Shown here piece by piece: positions 48,157 through 59,326 of a stretch of DNA of 64,000 nucleotides. This stretch comes from Cerioporus squamosus (Eukaryota; Basidiomycota; Agaricomycetes; Polyporales; Polyporaceae), in NCBI GenBank assembly GCA_022592435.1, contig JABYQS010000049.1:124001-188000 (forward strand), given 5' to 3'. The first letter of the stretch is position 1. Every line of letters starts with the position of its first letter. The position numbers and the translations under genes were made by a program. The notes beneath the pieces were generated by a model. The model had not been told where the DNA came from, ran no database searches, and saw only the letters and a list, made by a program, of their open reading frames with translations.

Positions 48157-49537
48157 TCAGGGTGCGGTCGTGCGTGGAGGTGAAGTAGGAGGTGTGGGCA
48201 GTGCAGGAAGACCACGACGGAGATATCTGGCGGTACGGATGACATGGCGGCAAGCTCGGTACATCCTGCCGACGAAGAATTCGTTCCGGTACACGAATCG
48301 TGACCGTAGCGTCCGCTCGGAGAGTGACAAGCGCAGCTCTTCGAAACGCCTGAAGGCCTCATCTATCGTGAGTCTCTCTTCGGGAACCTTGCGTGTCATA
48401 TCATCGAGGAGGGGTTTCAGGAAGTCTAGACTGCGGCTCTTCTGCAGAAGGACAGTCAGCACTGGTGGCAATCGATGAGTCGAGGCACGCACATCCACGA
48501 ACCACTCCCGGATCATGTTCCCGAGGCAGTATACGTCAATCGCGAACGGATTGGACACTTTCCGAGAGGGATCAGTATACTCGGGGACAGACTTGTCGCC
48601 TCCGTACGATACTGGCGCAACCAGTGCGTCTCCTGGAGCAAATCGGCGTGAGAGGCCAAAGTCGATAATATAGTATCTGGTTGGAAATTCAGTGCGAGTG
48701 CGCTGCTTAACCTTGCGCTTGAAGTCATAGCTTCGGCGTTGAGGGCGTACAGGATGCGGAGCCTCCGAGAGCAGCGGTGTAGGCTCCATCAGGATGTTCA
48801 CCAAGTGAATATCGCTGTAATCTCCCATGTCATGCATATTCAAAGCAAGAGTGTGTCGGTGCATGGCTCACCAGTGTGCGACAAGGTTCTGGTGTATGAA
48901 ATGTAGGCCCTGCGGATACGCGGTATTAGCATACTAACGGAGGGCAGGAGGGATGTTCGACGTGCCTCGAACAACTGACGGAAACACTCCACAGCCTCTC
49001 CAACCGTGGCATACGGATAGTAATGAATGCGAACAAGATAGGGCATGACAAGCAGCGTTGCGTTCTCGTCAAGCGGCGATCGGAGGACGTCATATAGGGG
49101 AATAGAATGGTTGTGAGGATCCGACGCGAGGGGTTCAGTAGAAAAAAGCCGTATAATGCTCTCTTCCAAGGGGGTGTGAGACTTCTCAACCTTTTTGATA
49201 GTGACGACTCGACCGTCAGACATTCGAGTTGCATCCATGATGGTCCCGCGCTGTAGTGGAAGCCAGTGAGCAGGTCCGATAGTAGAGTGCTAGTGTTGCT
49301 TACCAACATAGAGTTTCCGTCTTCGCATTGGTAGTAAGGCTTGTCTGACTTTAGCCACGATGGCTGCCAGTCCTCTCGGTACCTAGGGCGTAGCATGTAA
49401 CCGGCATCCGCGAGCCATCGTTGATGTTCTCTCCAGAAGAATTCCTGCTCGAACAGACCGCCCTTCATGTTCTTCCAGTAGAGGGGGTGGTCCTTGTGGG
49501 GATCCGCTTTCCGCGGGGGACCCAAACTTTCGCCCAT
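48157..49537 (-). CDS. Kinase-like family member K5 (HCD type)
   Basis: Exons 49537-49304, 49250-48966, 48909-48872, 48814-48493 and 48441-48157 give 387 aa. The N terminus (DPHKDHPLYWKNMKGGLFE) and body are close to K6. The beta3 Lys is in VVTIKKV, the catalytic loop is LVAHCDIHLVNILME, the DFG is in YYIIDFGLSRRF, then SVPEYTD, PFAIDVYCLGNMI and EERLTIDEAF. Arg of HRD is replaced by Cys, and the Arg of the usual KRPT segment is Leu in EERLT, so activity may be altered. Intron 2 is GC-AG (donor 48965). The start is the Met at 49537, which matches K6; an upstream in-frame Met at 49630 precedes Pro-rich sequence. K5 is divergent from the orphan gene at 50055. Confidence 0.86.
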
Positions 49538-50054
49538 GGCGACAAAGGCGGGAGGGGGAGGGGTGGGCCCTGGGGGGAGAGGGAGCGGGAATGCTCGTCG
49601 TGGCACTGTCTGCCAGTGATCCCCGATCATCCAGTTTCCTGATTTGGATTGTGGGCGCGCGTGTGAATCGAATTATTTGGGCGTCTCCAGTGAGCAAGCC
49701 AAGGCTCTCAACGGACTCTGCTGTCTCCTCCCACATGGTCTGCAGACGGCGCTCCTTTGACTTCTGAGGCGTTCCCACTCCTTGTTCTTGCAATGCGCAC
49801 AGCTCGCAAGAAGCAAGTCGTTGTCATGTCCGTTGTTCAGGCTGTTTATTGTACTCCGTTCAGACCCACTGCAAGTCGACGTCGCGTGCGTGCCGCTGGA
49901 CGGCTGACTCCTCACTAGGCCTCTCAGGATTCTGCGACGATCTCGGCTGGTGAACAGCAGCGTATATATACGCGATGTCTGTGGGCTTCGCTACTCCTCA
50001 TTCTCGTCAAGTCTAGCACACTCACCACAACTATTCACGAACGCTCCTCTGACC
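49538..50054. promoter_or_regulatory. Divergent promoter, K5 and the orphan gene at 50055
   Basis: This is 517 bp between divergent starts. On the K5 side, the block at 49651-49681 (GTGGGCGCGCGTGTGAA, then a TTTGGG) recurs upstream of K6 at 53231-53261. On the other side, a CGTATATATACG palindrome at 49961-49972 sits 83 bp before the orphan's start and is a good TATA-box candidate. Confidence 0.6.
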
Positions 50055-51393
50055 ATGGTCGATCCTCAGACCGCCGTTGCTGGCACCAACACTCTTCTCT
50101 CAGTCTTGATCTTTGTCGGATCGCAGCTCTCCCCCTCTGGAATGGTACGCAGGGCAGTCAAAAAAGAGCTTGAAGTCGCAATTCTCCTGAAGGAGAGCGG
50201 GGCAATTATCGACCCAGAGGACTGGGACAAGATCAACCAGCTGCAAGACCAGTGAGTCCTCTTATTTGTGATAGTTAAAACTGACGTGTGCTCACTTATC
50301 TCAAAAGAATTGCAGAAAAGAAGCTCAACATGCCGAAATGGGGAGAGGTCCTCAAGAGACCGATCAGACTTCTCCTCGACGCACGTCAATACCACACTGC
50401 TACTTCTGCCTGCTTATTTGAGGTTCGGGTACGTTGGTCTCCCGCATTCTACGTGCTCTCCGCTCACTGTGATTACATAGCTTGCCTCTGCGCGCGCCAT
50501 GGTCGATGCTGCTCGTGCCGCCGCTATTCAAAATCATGCCAGCAGATCGTCGGCAGGAGACGACGTGACTGTGTCGCAGGACATTGCCCCTCATCACCTC
50601 GGGGAGGATGTCAATTCAAGCAGTTCATCGTTCCAGGATGCGACGTCTGACGACCTACCCCCTGGTGAGTCCAACATAGTTCCTCAGATCGTGCCTACCC
50701 TGTGCTCATGTTGCCGACAGCCTACCACTCTGTCATGCAGATAGAAGATGCATTCACGACTCGCTTCGAAAACGTCCTAGTTCACGCCGGTGCGTGCGCG
50801 CGCGTCACCTTGCATTTCGGAGGTAAGTTCGACATCTATCCATTACCCGGCGTTCGCGGTTGCGCTGACATGGTCACGGTCCCAACTTGTTCTAGTTGGA
50901 GACGTCCCAGTAACCATCAATCCTCGCGAACATCTTGCCGATATGGCCGTATGGTATGCTGGACCGCTTCTTTGTGAGTGTGGCCCGCGCCTTCAGCCTT
51001 GCAGCTCTCGCTGACGTCGCTACGCTATGGACAGTGTCCGGATATGCGAAGCTGGTTCCTTATGGTGAGTTTGTCTATAACCCCTATGTGGCTATCTACT
51101 AACCGCGTGCCTCGTCCATTCTAGACGACAGTGACTTGGATCGGCTACCGGAGATAGAGATTGGCCACTACAAACAAGGATACAACCTCGAGTTCTTCGG
51201 GATGTCCTGGTCTACGCCCCAAGACCACCCGGTGAGGGTGAGCAGCTTCCCGGACGACGATGGTGTGTCGCTCGCGAGCCACGAGGCGACCTATGGCGGG
51301 GACCGGGAGACAATCGTGATGTTCGATGAGGACGAGAGGTTAGAGAAGCTCGAGATACTTCGCCGTCGGGCTGGGCTCTCGAGTCGGTGGTAG
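50055..51393 (+). CDS. Orphan protein of 326 aa, unknown function
   Basis: Seven exons (50055-50251, 50308-50428, 50481-50664, 50721-50822, 50896-50973, 51035-51064, 51125-51393) join without frame breaks. I do not recognise the family. The N terminus has a hydrophobic run (NTLLSVLIFVGSQL), possibly membrane-associated. A charged region with KPHx-free helical sequence follows (KKLNMPKWGEVLKRPIRLLL). Next comes a Ser/Asp-rich linker with SSSSSFQDATSDDLPP. The C-terminal half is probably globular (GACARVTLHFGG, VPVTINPREHLADMAVWYAG, EIGHYKQGYNLEFFGMSW) and ends in a charged helix (DEDERLEKLEILRRRAG). It sits between K5 and K6, divergent from K5. Exact splicing with low-complexity linkers argues that it is a real gene. 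Confidence 0.7.
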
Positions 51394-51693
51394 ATTGTGC
51401 TGGCGCGAATTGTACGTTCATAGAACCTGTATTGGCTGCACTGCAATGCCCCTCGTATGCTCTCCGAGTCAGCTGGAGCATGTCCATGAGCACAGTCGAA
51501 GTGGTCGAACTCGCGAGGCGACATATCATCTCAGTATCTCGTGTCATGAGATCACAATGCAACTTGTGTCAAGGCCTTCAGTGAGCGACGGGTATCTGGA
51601 GTTATATTTGTCACGATACCGAAGGCGTATGACGGACATGTAAGCGAGAGGGCGAGCAGGTCGGTGAAGGTACACTTGATACAACCCCTTGGA

Positions 51694-53083
51694 TCATGAG
51701 TCGAACTTGCGCGGAGGTAAAGGAGGAGGTATGGGCAGTGCGGGAAGACCATGATGGAGGTATTTCGCGGTCCGAATAACGTGGCGGCAGGCCCGGTACA
51801 TCCTGCCCATGAGGAACTCGTCGCGATACACGAATCGTGACCGTAGCGTCCGTTGGGACAGGGACAAGCGCAGCTCTTCGAAGCGCTTGAAGGCCTCATC
51901 TATCGTCGGCCGCTCCTCAGGGACGTTGCGTGTCATGTCTTCGACGAGAGGTCTCATGAATTCGAGACTGCGGCTCTTCTGAAGTAGACAGTCAATGCCC
52001 GCAGCATTTGAAGAGTGGAGAGGCAAAGACGCACATTCACGAACCACTCTCGCATCATGCTTCCGAGGCAGTACACGTCGATTGCGAACGGGTCGAACAC
52101 CCTGTGCGAGGGGTCCTTGTATTCGGGAACAGACTTGTCACCGCCATATGACACTAGTGCAACCAGTTCGTCTCCCGGGGAGAATCTGCGCGAAAGGCCG
52201 AAGTCGATGATTTGGTATCGGGTCGGACTTTCAGTACGAGTACGCTGCTTGACCTTGCGCTTGAAGTCGTAGCTTCGTTCAGAGCGTATAGGATGCGGAA
52301 TCTCCGAGAGCAGCGGTGTAGGATCCATGAGCACGTTGACCAGATGTACGTCGCTGTAGGTGCAGTGTTATGCGAGATGTGGGAAGCAAAGATCTCGTGG
52401 TGCGTCTCTTACCAGTGTGCGACAAGGTTATTGTGCATGAATTTTAGGCCCTGCAGAGGCGCTGCATAAGCATACTACGCAATAGCGGAGACAGCAATGG
52501 ATGACTTGCCTCGAACAACTGACGGAAACATTCTACAGCCTCCCCAACCGTGGCGAAACGATACTTATGGATGCGAACGAGGTATGGCATGACTAGCAGC
52601 GTCGCGTCCTTGTCGTGTGGCGATTGGAGGACATCGTAGAGAGGGATGGCATGATTGTGAGGATCGGATGCGAGGGGCGCAGTGGAGAAAAGGCGTATGA
52701 TGCTCTCTTCACAGGGAGTGTAAGACTTCTCAATCTTCTTGATAGTAACAATCCGACCATCAGATATTCGGGTCGCATCCATGATAGACCCACGCTAGAG
52801 CGGAAGGCCAGTGAGCAGGCCCGAGAGACAATCGTCCAACGTTACTCACCAGTATAGACTTCCCGTCTTCGCATTGGTAATTGGCTTTGCCTGACTTCAA
52901 CCATGATGGTTGCCAGTCTTCTCGGTATCGGGGCCGTAACATGTATCCTGCGTCTGCAAGCCACCTTTGATGTTCCCTCCAGAAGAAATCCTCCTCGAAG
53001 AGGCCGCCTTTGACATTCTTCCAGTAGAGAGGGTGATCCTTATGTGGATCCTCTCTCTGTGAGGGACCAATCAATCCTTCCAT
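51694..53083 (-). CDS. Kinase-like family member K6 (HCD type)
   Basis: Exons 53083-52850, 52794-52510, 52450-52413, 52353-52035 and 51978-51694 give 386 aa. Exon sizes match K5 apart from one codon, and the sequences are very close (DPHKDHPLYWKNVKGGLFE at the N terminus), so the two are recent duplicates. The beta3 Lys is in IVTIKKI, the catalytic loop is LVAHCDVHLVNVLMD, the DFG is in YQIIDFGLSRRF, then SVPEYKD, PFAIDVYCLGSMM and EERPTIDEAF. Cys replaces the Arg of HRD. Intron 2 has a GC donor in a strong context (GAG/GCAAGT, 52509). The gene is convergent with the orphan at 50055. Confidence 0.88.
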
Positions 53084-53673
53084 CACAGCATAGAGACGCG
53101 GTGGCGAGATCAAGAGAGAGATAGCCTGAGGGGAAGACGGAAGTGCCGTCCGAGTCACCGCCGGGGCTGCTGCTGCCTGAGCGAATTGGGGGATGCTTGA
53201 TTGGATATATCACCTGTCCTGTTTCTGTTTGTGGGCCCGCGTGTGAAGATGATTGTTTGGGTCATTTGAAGTGAACGCACCATCATCACGCAAGCCACTG
53301 TAACTCCGACCACACTCTACGAGTCTCACCACCCATACGTCCATCCACAGCGCGAGTCATGGCACGTAGCGCCTCAGTGATACTTACTCGGTTCGCATTG
53401 ACGATTACCGCCAGCGTAGTGCTGCACAGTTTGCCTCGCCGCTCTCACTGTCTCGTCATTGTGTCTTCAAGTGCTCTCTACGATCTCGGATGCCTCTGCG
53501 ACATAGTATAAGACGGCGTTGATATGCAAGCATACGATAGCAGATACGGAGGTAGATAGCGTGAGACAACAAAGCAAAGCAACAGCTAGAGACAATACCC
53601 CAAAAGCCGTGCAGCAGAACGACCAATCCGGGTAGAACGATGTGAACGAAAGAAGGGGGTGGTGCCAGGTGAG
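53084..53673. other. Intergenic, K7 to K6
   Basis: This is 590 bp between genes on the same strand: the K6 promoter and the K7 3' UTR. The block at 53231-53261 (GTGGGCCCGCGTGTGAA plus TTTGGG) matches the K5 upstream region. Confidence 0.5.
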
Positions 53674-54991
53674 TTACGGCGAGGGGGTGGGTATGGGTTT
53701 GCGGAAAGAGAGAAGATTCGGGAGAGCACGGGTAGATATGTGGTGGACGTCCTTGATAACGTTCATGACGACCGAATCTCGTCTCTCGACCAGTCGTTCT
53801 CGGAGCTTCCAGCACGAGAGCTTGGCTCTGATAGCCGCAAACTCGGAGACGACCTCGTCCATTGTCGGCCGCTTGCTGGGCTCCTCCTGGACCATACGCG
53901 CGATCAATGGTTCCATGAACTTGAAGTTCGTGTATACCTGATGACATTTGAGACCATACAGCGCGAAAGAGGGTTGACACCGCGGGAGTACGCACTTCGC
54001 AAAAAAATCTACGTATGAGATTTCCCATGTAGTAGACGTCCGTGTGGAAGGGGTTGCGGGGCGTCTCATAGTCGTCTTGAAATTCGGGAACTGTCTTGTC
54101 GCCACCTATGATAGGTAACTCCAGCGGATTGGTTTCCTCGGGGATATACCGCCTGGACAACCCGAAGTCCACGAAATAGTACTTTACCGGTCGTGCGGTG
54201 CGCGTGTACGGTCGTACTTGCGTCCTGCCGTCGAGCATGCGCCATGGGCGTTGAGGATGGAACATCTCCGGCAGAATCGGCTTGGAATCCATCATAACAT
54301 TCAGCCTCGATATGTCACTAAAAGAAAGATGAGTGGATAGTCGGGTCGGAAGGCGGGCAAACGAACCGATGAGCGACGTGGTGCTCATGCATGAACTGAA
54401 CGCCCTGAACGAGGGGTGAGTATACTCGACGATAACCAGAGACAAGAACCGCTCCCTTACCTCAAACGCCTGGCGGAAGAATTCCACCGCTTCGCCGACA
54501 GTGGCGAATTTTGGGTCATCGTACGTCCGCAGGAGGGGCATCACCATCAGACGTCTGTCCGCATCGTACGGATCGTCGATGACCTCGAGGATGGGAACGC
54601 AGTGATTTCGAGGGTCGGTCGAGAGCGGAGGGGAGGAGAGAAAGAGAGCAATGTCGCTCTCAAAGGGGTGTATGGACTTGGAGTCATGTTTGATGACTAC
54701 TAGTTGTCCATCATTGGTTCTGACAGCGTCCAAGACCTTGGATGTCTGCAAGGACCGTGGTCACGGTGTCAGTGAGCGAAGTAGTATCGAGCAGAGAGGG
54801 AAGATCCTGACCATCACTCGGATCCCATCTTCCGACTGAAAGCGAGACTTCCCAGTTCGTTTCCACGAAGGCTCCCACTTGGGGTCGTAACGAGGCCGAA
54901 GGGTATAACCAGTACGTTTGAGCCACTCGTACCGTTCCCGCCAATATGTCTCGCCTTCCGTGAGCGCGCCTGGTTCCTCCGTGTTATCCAT
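53674..54991 (-). CDS. Kinase-like family member K7 (HRD type)
   Basis: Exons 54991-54812, 54745-54461, 54404-54367, 54317-53996 and 53937-53674 give 362 aa. Motifs in order: YWRERYEWLKRTGYTLRPRY, beta3 Lys in LVVIKHD, HVAHRDISRLNVMMD, YYFVDFGLSRRY, TVPEFQ, PFHTDVYYMGNLI and SKRPTMDEVV. All catalytic residues are kept. The end of exon 4 reads LIRRFFCE, where relatives have LIREDFLQ, next to a run of seven A (54001-54007), so a base-count error there is possible but not required. The promoter carries the same elements as K4 and K8, but no companion gene is found upstream. Confidence 0.86.
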
Positions 54992-56127
54992 TTACCTTAG
55001 ACTCCAAGAAGACGGAAATAGGGGAGGCGAATGCTTTGCGTAGGGGTCACGACATGAAGAGGCAGAGTGTCGCGCTCGTTCAAAACGCGCGGGTTTCGTG
55101 AGCGCGAAGCGCCTGTACCACGTGTGAGGAGTCACTCCCAAGTCACGTCACGCGCGAATTGCCGCTCCGATTCCCTTGAACCATTTCCGGTTACGCCGCC
55201 GACCAGGTTCCTGTCCGTGTCGAATGGGTGCGAGCAGCTGCCAGTGTGCTTGCTACCAGCGCAGATGGCGGGACTCCGTCTCCATGGCACCTTCTCATGC
55301 GCTCTCTTCCCTGTCGTCGCGCAAATTTAGTAATTAAGCAATCAGTTGTAGTTGAACAGGCTGGTCCGCAACTTGGGTATAGTGGACTGGCCACCATTTG
55401 TATGACCTTCCCAGCCTTCGTCAGGCTCGGCCGCAACGAACTTGTGTTGTCATCGGACCGGACGGTTCAGTTATCATATTCTTAGTGTGATCGTCGCCGA
55501 TCCGGATGTCAGGAAGGCACCTGACTCAACAGAGCACCCAGCAAACGAATTCCATCCATGTTCACAACCCGCTTGATGTCTCCCGGTTCCCCGTTACAGT
55601 GCCTTGTGAGCTGACCATGGTGCTAACCATAGCAACTCGCCACAGCAGCGTTCCGTCGGTAGCTATCGCGTCACTGGCGTCCTCGAGGGCTTATATCCAT
55701 ACACGGGGCCGCGGATGCAGACTGCTCGTTCTTCTGTGAAGGTATCAGCCACCAAGATCAGGGTGCGAGAACAGGCGAACATGCCCGTTTAGCATTGCGG
55801 TCCGGTGTGTGCACGAGGAGCCGTTCCGAGCAAGCAACAGGAAGAGTAGAAATGTCATTCGAGACTCGTGCAATCGCCGCATGCAGCGAAACGACACTAC
55901 TACCAGTCCAAGCGTCCACGTACTAGGTTCAAAGCACTCGAAGAGGGCTTTCCGATGATCTGGGCACAGAGACAGAATCTGACATGGCCAACAGTAGATG
56001 GGTGAACGAGCGAGCTATCGTCAAAATCTCAGTCAGACGTGGTCGACATCGAAGCAACGATGTCCGAGAAGACAGAGCAGTCTGGTTGTATGCATGAGTT
56101 GGCTCATTGCGGGTGGAAGAGGCCCAT
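54992..56127. other. Intergenic, K7 to companion C8
   Basis: About 1.1 kb. The K7 promoter elements are at 55119-55150. The position where a head-to-head companion gene would lie (plus strand, 55,400-56,100) holds only short frames with no companion motif. K7 either lost its partner or never had one. Confidence 0.45.
55119..55150 (-). promoter_or_regulatory. K7 promoter element: TGACGTGACTTGGGA plus CACGTG
   Basis: On the minus strand TGACGTGACTTGGGA (55150-55136) precedes CACGTG (55124-55119), which is 128 bp from the K7 start. Order and spacing resemble the K4 and K8 promoters. Confidence 0.6.
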
Positions 56128-56894
56128 CTACGCACAGTCGGTAGAAGGGGGTGGCATCGGAGTCCTCGGTTCGAACAACGGCACACTGTCTCGTGGATCA
56201 ACACCTGGGCTCGAAGGTCGTGACAGGTCGCGCTGTTCAACATCCTCTACGCGTGGTGGTGAGTCGCGACCAGGATGGGGATAGCAGGTCAGAGCAGACT
56301 TGGGCTTACCTGTCTCTGGCAATCTGGGCACCATATCGTTGACGTACTCCCGTTCTGCGGTCATGGACGACCGCTGTGAAACCGAAAGTCAGATAATTGG
56401 TCAGTGCAGACCTAGCGAGCTGCTCACATATGCGGAGGTACGATACTTGCGAGCTTCGTGCTTGATCGTACGGTTCTTCTCGCGGTCCCACTTGGGTTGA
56501 TCGAATGCATCGTCGAGGTACGACGCTACGCTGGAGTTGTCATGATCGTAGAATATGCCAATGAGTAGAGTCTCGAGAGTACATATACAAGTCCACGTAC
56601 GTGTTGCCATTGGAGACTAGCGCGCCAAACTGGGGCTTCTCCTTCCATCCTGGATATTCCTCCCCAAGGCCTTTTACCAGTCTCCGACCCTCGACGTAGT
56701 ACTGTTGAGCGGCATAGAGTTGATAATTCGACATGAGATGCTTGAGAGGCCCGAGGAGCTTCGGGGGTGGTTTGGGTAGGCGGCCGACGGGGAGCTCAAC
56801 CTCAGGCTGAGTGCTCGAATCCTGGAGGTTCTATCTCAGCATCCAATGGTTACCTCGACCCCCCAGATGTGCCGCGTACCAATGATGCTTGCAT
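56128..56894 (-). CDS. Companion-family member C8
   Basis: Exons 56894-56880, 56821-56601, 56530-56428, 56373-56310 and 56246-56128 give 173 aa. The sequence starts MQASLDSSTQPEVELPVG, then GRLPKPPPKLLGPLKHL, NYQLYAAQQYYVEGRRLVK, EYPGWKEKPQFGALVSNGN, YLDDAFDQPKWDREK, IKHEARKYRTSAYRSS and a Pro/Asp-rich tail. C4 and C9 share this order. I do not know the family: it has no signal peptide, membrane segment or known motif, but conserved Trp/Tyr positions suggest a small helical domain. The first exon (15 nt) is the least certain part; an in-frame stop lies just upstream of exon 2, so some spliced start is needed. The gene is head to head with K8, with 522 bp between starts. Confidence 0.65.
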
Positions 56895-57250
56895 TGAAAT
56901 GCACAGGAACCTCACTGAGGACGGCGGACTCGGCGCAGCCTGTGTCCGCGCAGGCGTACTGCAAGAGAGGCACAAGAAGATGAAAGGAACGTGGGCTGGC
57001 AGCGCAGAGACTGCGTGTTCTCGTGGGTCTACGGCGGGGAGGAGTCCCGGGCACTTTAGAGGGTTGGTTCAGGGCCATCCTGTTCATGGACGTAAACACG
57101 GAGGGAGAACAAGAGCTGCCTGAGATGTCGACAGACCGCTCGTCGTGCAGTCTGGGTTGCCGAGCGAAGAACATCCCGGCGTGTTGGCGGCGCTGTGACT
57201 GGCCACCTCACGGACGCCTGGAGGTGGCTGAAGGCAAGCACTGAAGGACG

Positions 57251-57347
57251 TGACGTGACGTGTCGTGGGAGAGCGGCGGTGCCATTGTTTTGCCACGTGG
57301 TAGGCACTGTGGTTCTGAGCGCCCACAAGTCAGGCTGAACGGACCGC
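57251..57347 (+). promoter_or_regulatory. K8 promoter elements: TGACGTGACGTG, CACGTG and a 34-bp conserved block
   Basis: TGACGTGACGTG starts at 57251 and CACGTG is at 57294-57299, 118 bp before the K8 start. A 34-bp block at 57314-57347 begins TCTGAGCGCCCACA and ends GAACGGACCGC. It recurs with two mismatches before K9 at the same place relative to CACGTG. This noncoding conservation marks either a binding site or a very recent duplication. Confidence 0.65.
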
Positions 57348-57416
57348 CCTCCATGTTGCACCGACGCCCCCCTCCGCCCGCCCCTGCTCACCTCTCCCCA
57401 CGCGCCTCCCAACTAT

Positions 57417-58736
57417 ATGGTTTCGAAACCTCCACGCTCTAAACGCTCCGAGAGAGGACTTCTGACCGAAGGGGAGATATTCTGGCGAGAAAGATACGAC
57501 TGGCTACGACAGTCGGGATACGAGCTGCGCCCACGCTACCGTCCGGACTGGACCCCGTCTTGGACGGGAACCAACAAGCTCATCATCTCATGCGAGGATG
57601 GGGTAGCGCTTTTGGTACGTCCCGCTCATACCGAGGAAACGCGTAGCTCTCACATTCCCCAAGCACACGCAGCTCATCGACGCCGTCCGGACGAGTGACG
57701 GACGCGTGGTAGTGATCAAACAAATTCTGAAGTCTGTGCATCCGTACGAAGTGAATATCGGACGCTACCTGGCATCTCCACCACTGTCCGACGACCCCCG
57801 GAATCACTGCTGTCCTATCCTCGACGTCCTCCAGGACCCGCGCGACCCCGATATCCAGCTCGTTGTTATGCCGTTTCTCAGGCAATATAATGATCCCAAG
57901 TTCGGCACCGTTGGAGAGGCAGTTGAATTCTTCCGACAAGCGCTTGAAGTACGTCACACCCTTCTGCATGTTGCGCACGGTCCTCACAAGATGCCACAGG
58001 GATTGCAGTTCATGCACGAACATCACGTTGCGCATAGGTGCGTCATGCGGTACGACGGCCTTCAGCTCGTGCGCTGACACTTTTTTCTCAGAGATATCAT
58101 GACGCTCAACGTTATGATGGATCCGAAGCCCTTGTTTCCAGACCTGTATCATCCAGCTGTGCACTTGAAGACGAGGGACTTCAAGGGCTACGTCCACCCG
58201 TACTCGCGCACAGCCCGACCTGTCAAGTATTACTGGACGGACTTCGGTCTATCAAGACGCTTCGACCCGCAGGACACCAATCCACTTGCGGTACCGATCT
58301 TCGGTGGCGACAGGACTGTGCCAGAGTACAGCAAGGATCCACACTCCCCCTGTAATCCTTTCCGCGTCGACGTCTACAACGCAGGAAATTTGATCAGAGA
58401 GGGTTTCCTCCAGGTGAGCCGTGGCATGCTACCCGTGTTGAGCATTCGAACCACTCATTCGCTGTCATCTAGGTATATAAGAACCTCGCATTCATGGAGC
58501 CTCTTGTGTCGCGCATGTGCAGCGAGGACCCTGAGAAGCGTCCCACGATGAGCGAGGTCATTTCCGAGTTCCAGAAGATCATGTCCAACCTTCGCGCCTG
58601 CCAGCTCCGTCAGCGGCTAGTCGAACGGAAAGACGGCGCGTTCATGAACCTCTTGAAGGGTGTCCATCATATATCCTCGCGCACCATACCCAACCTCCTC
58701 GCGTTTAACTCCCCCCTCCCTACGCCACAAGCATGA
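57417..58736 (+). CDS. Kinase-like family member K8 (HRD type)
   Basis: Exons 57417-57614, 57664-57948, 58000-58037, 58092-58413 and 58473-58736 give 368 aa. Motifs in order: FWRERYDWLRQSGYELRPRY, beta3 Lys in VVVIKQI, HVAHRDIMTLNVMMD, YYWTDFGLSRRF, TVPEYS, PFRVDVYNAGNLI and EKRPTMSEVI. Catalytic residues are complete. It is closest to K9; the two share long identical stretches such as LDVLQDPRDPDIQLVV. It pairs head to head with companion C8. This copy looks functional. Confidence 0.9.
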
Positions 58737-59326
58737 TGGGTCCGCTTTCGTCACCTTCTACGGGCTGGTACACGCTGCTGGGCGGCTGAACACATCTTCC
58801 TTCTAGTACGATATACATGGTCGATCACCCCCAGCGTAGTGTTGTTCGCAATATCTCGCCGCTCTCATTGCCTTGACATCGTGTCTTCATGCAATGCTTT
58901 CCACTATCTCTTCCATCTACTTGCTTCTATCCTTGCGCATTGCTTTCGTGTGATTTCCTGTATAGGATCGGATACAATACGCGCATTACTCAATTCAACC
59001 ATATGGTTTGCGGAGTAGGGTACCGGAATCGGATACTACTGTACACTCATCGTCATCTTGATCTGGAACAGACGTGTCAAATTGTATATGAGAGAGACGC
59101 GTCGCGCTACAAGCTGGGTCATCGAAGTGAGTCATGTCTCATCTGAATACATCGCAAACAGTAACAATAAGCTAGCAGACCGAGGTCATCTCTTCGATGG
59201 CCCTCCTTGTCGCCGTCGAAGTCCCCTAGAGGTCGTGGACGGTTAGGTGCCGTTTAGTTAGATCGCAGAAGTGTCTGAGCGAAAAACACTGCTCACCAGA
59301 TGTACTCGTACTCTCATTAGCTCACA
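58737..59326. other. Intergenic, between convergent K8 and the orphan gene
   Basis: This is 590 bp of 3' flank. Only short frames are seen. The stretch just after K8 resembles the flank of K7 at about 53,390-53,460 (shared CCAGCGTAGTG and CTCTCA phrases), probably inherited from the common ancestor of the two genes. Confidence 0.4.
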
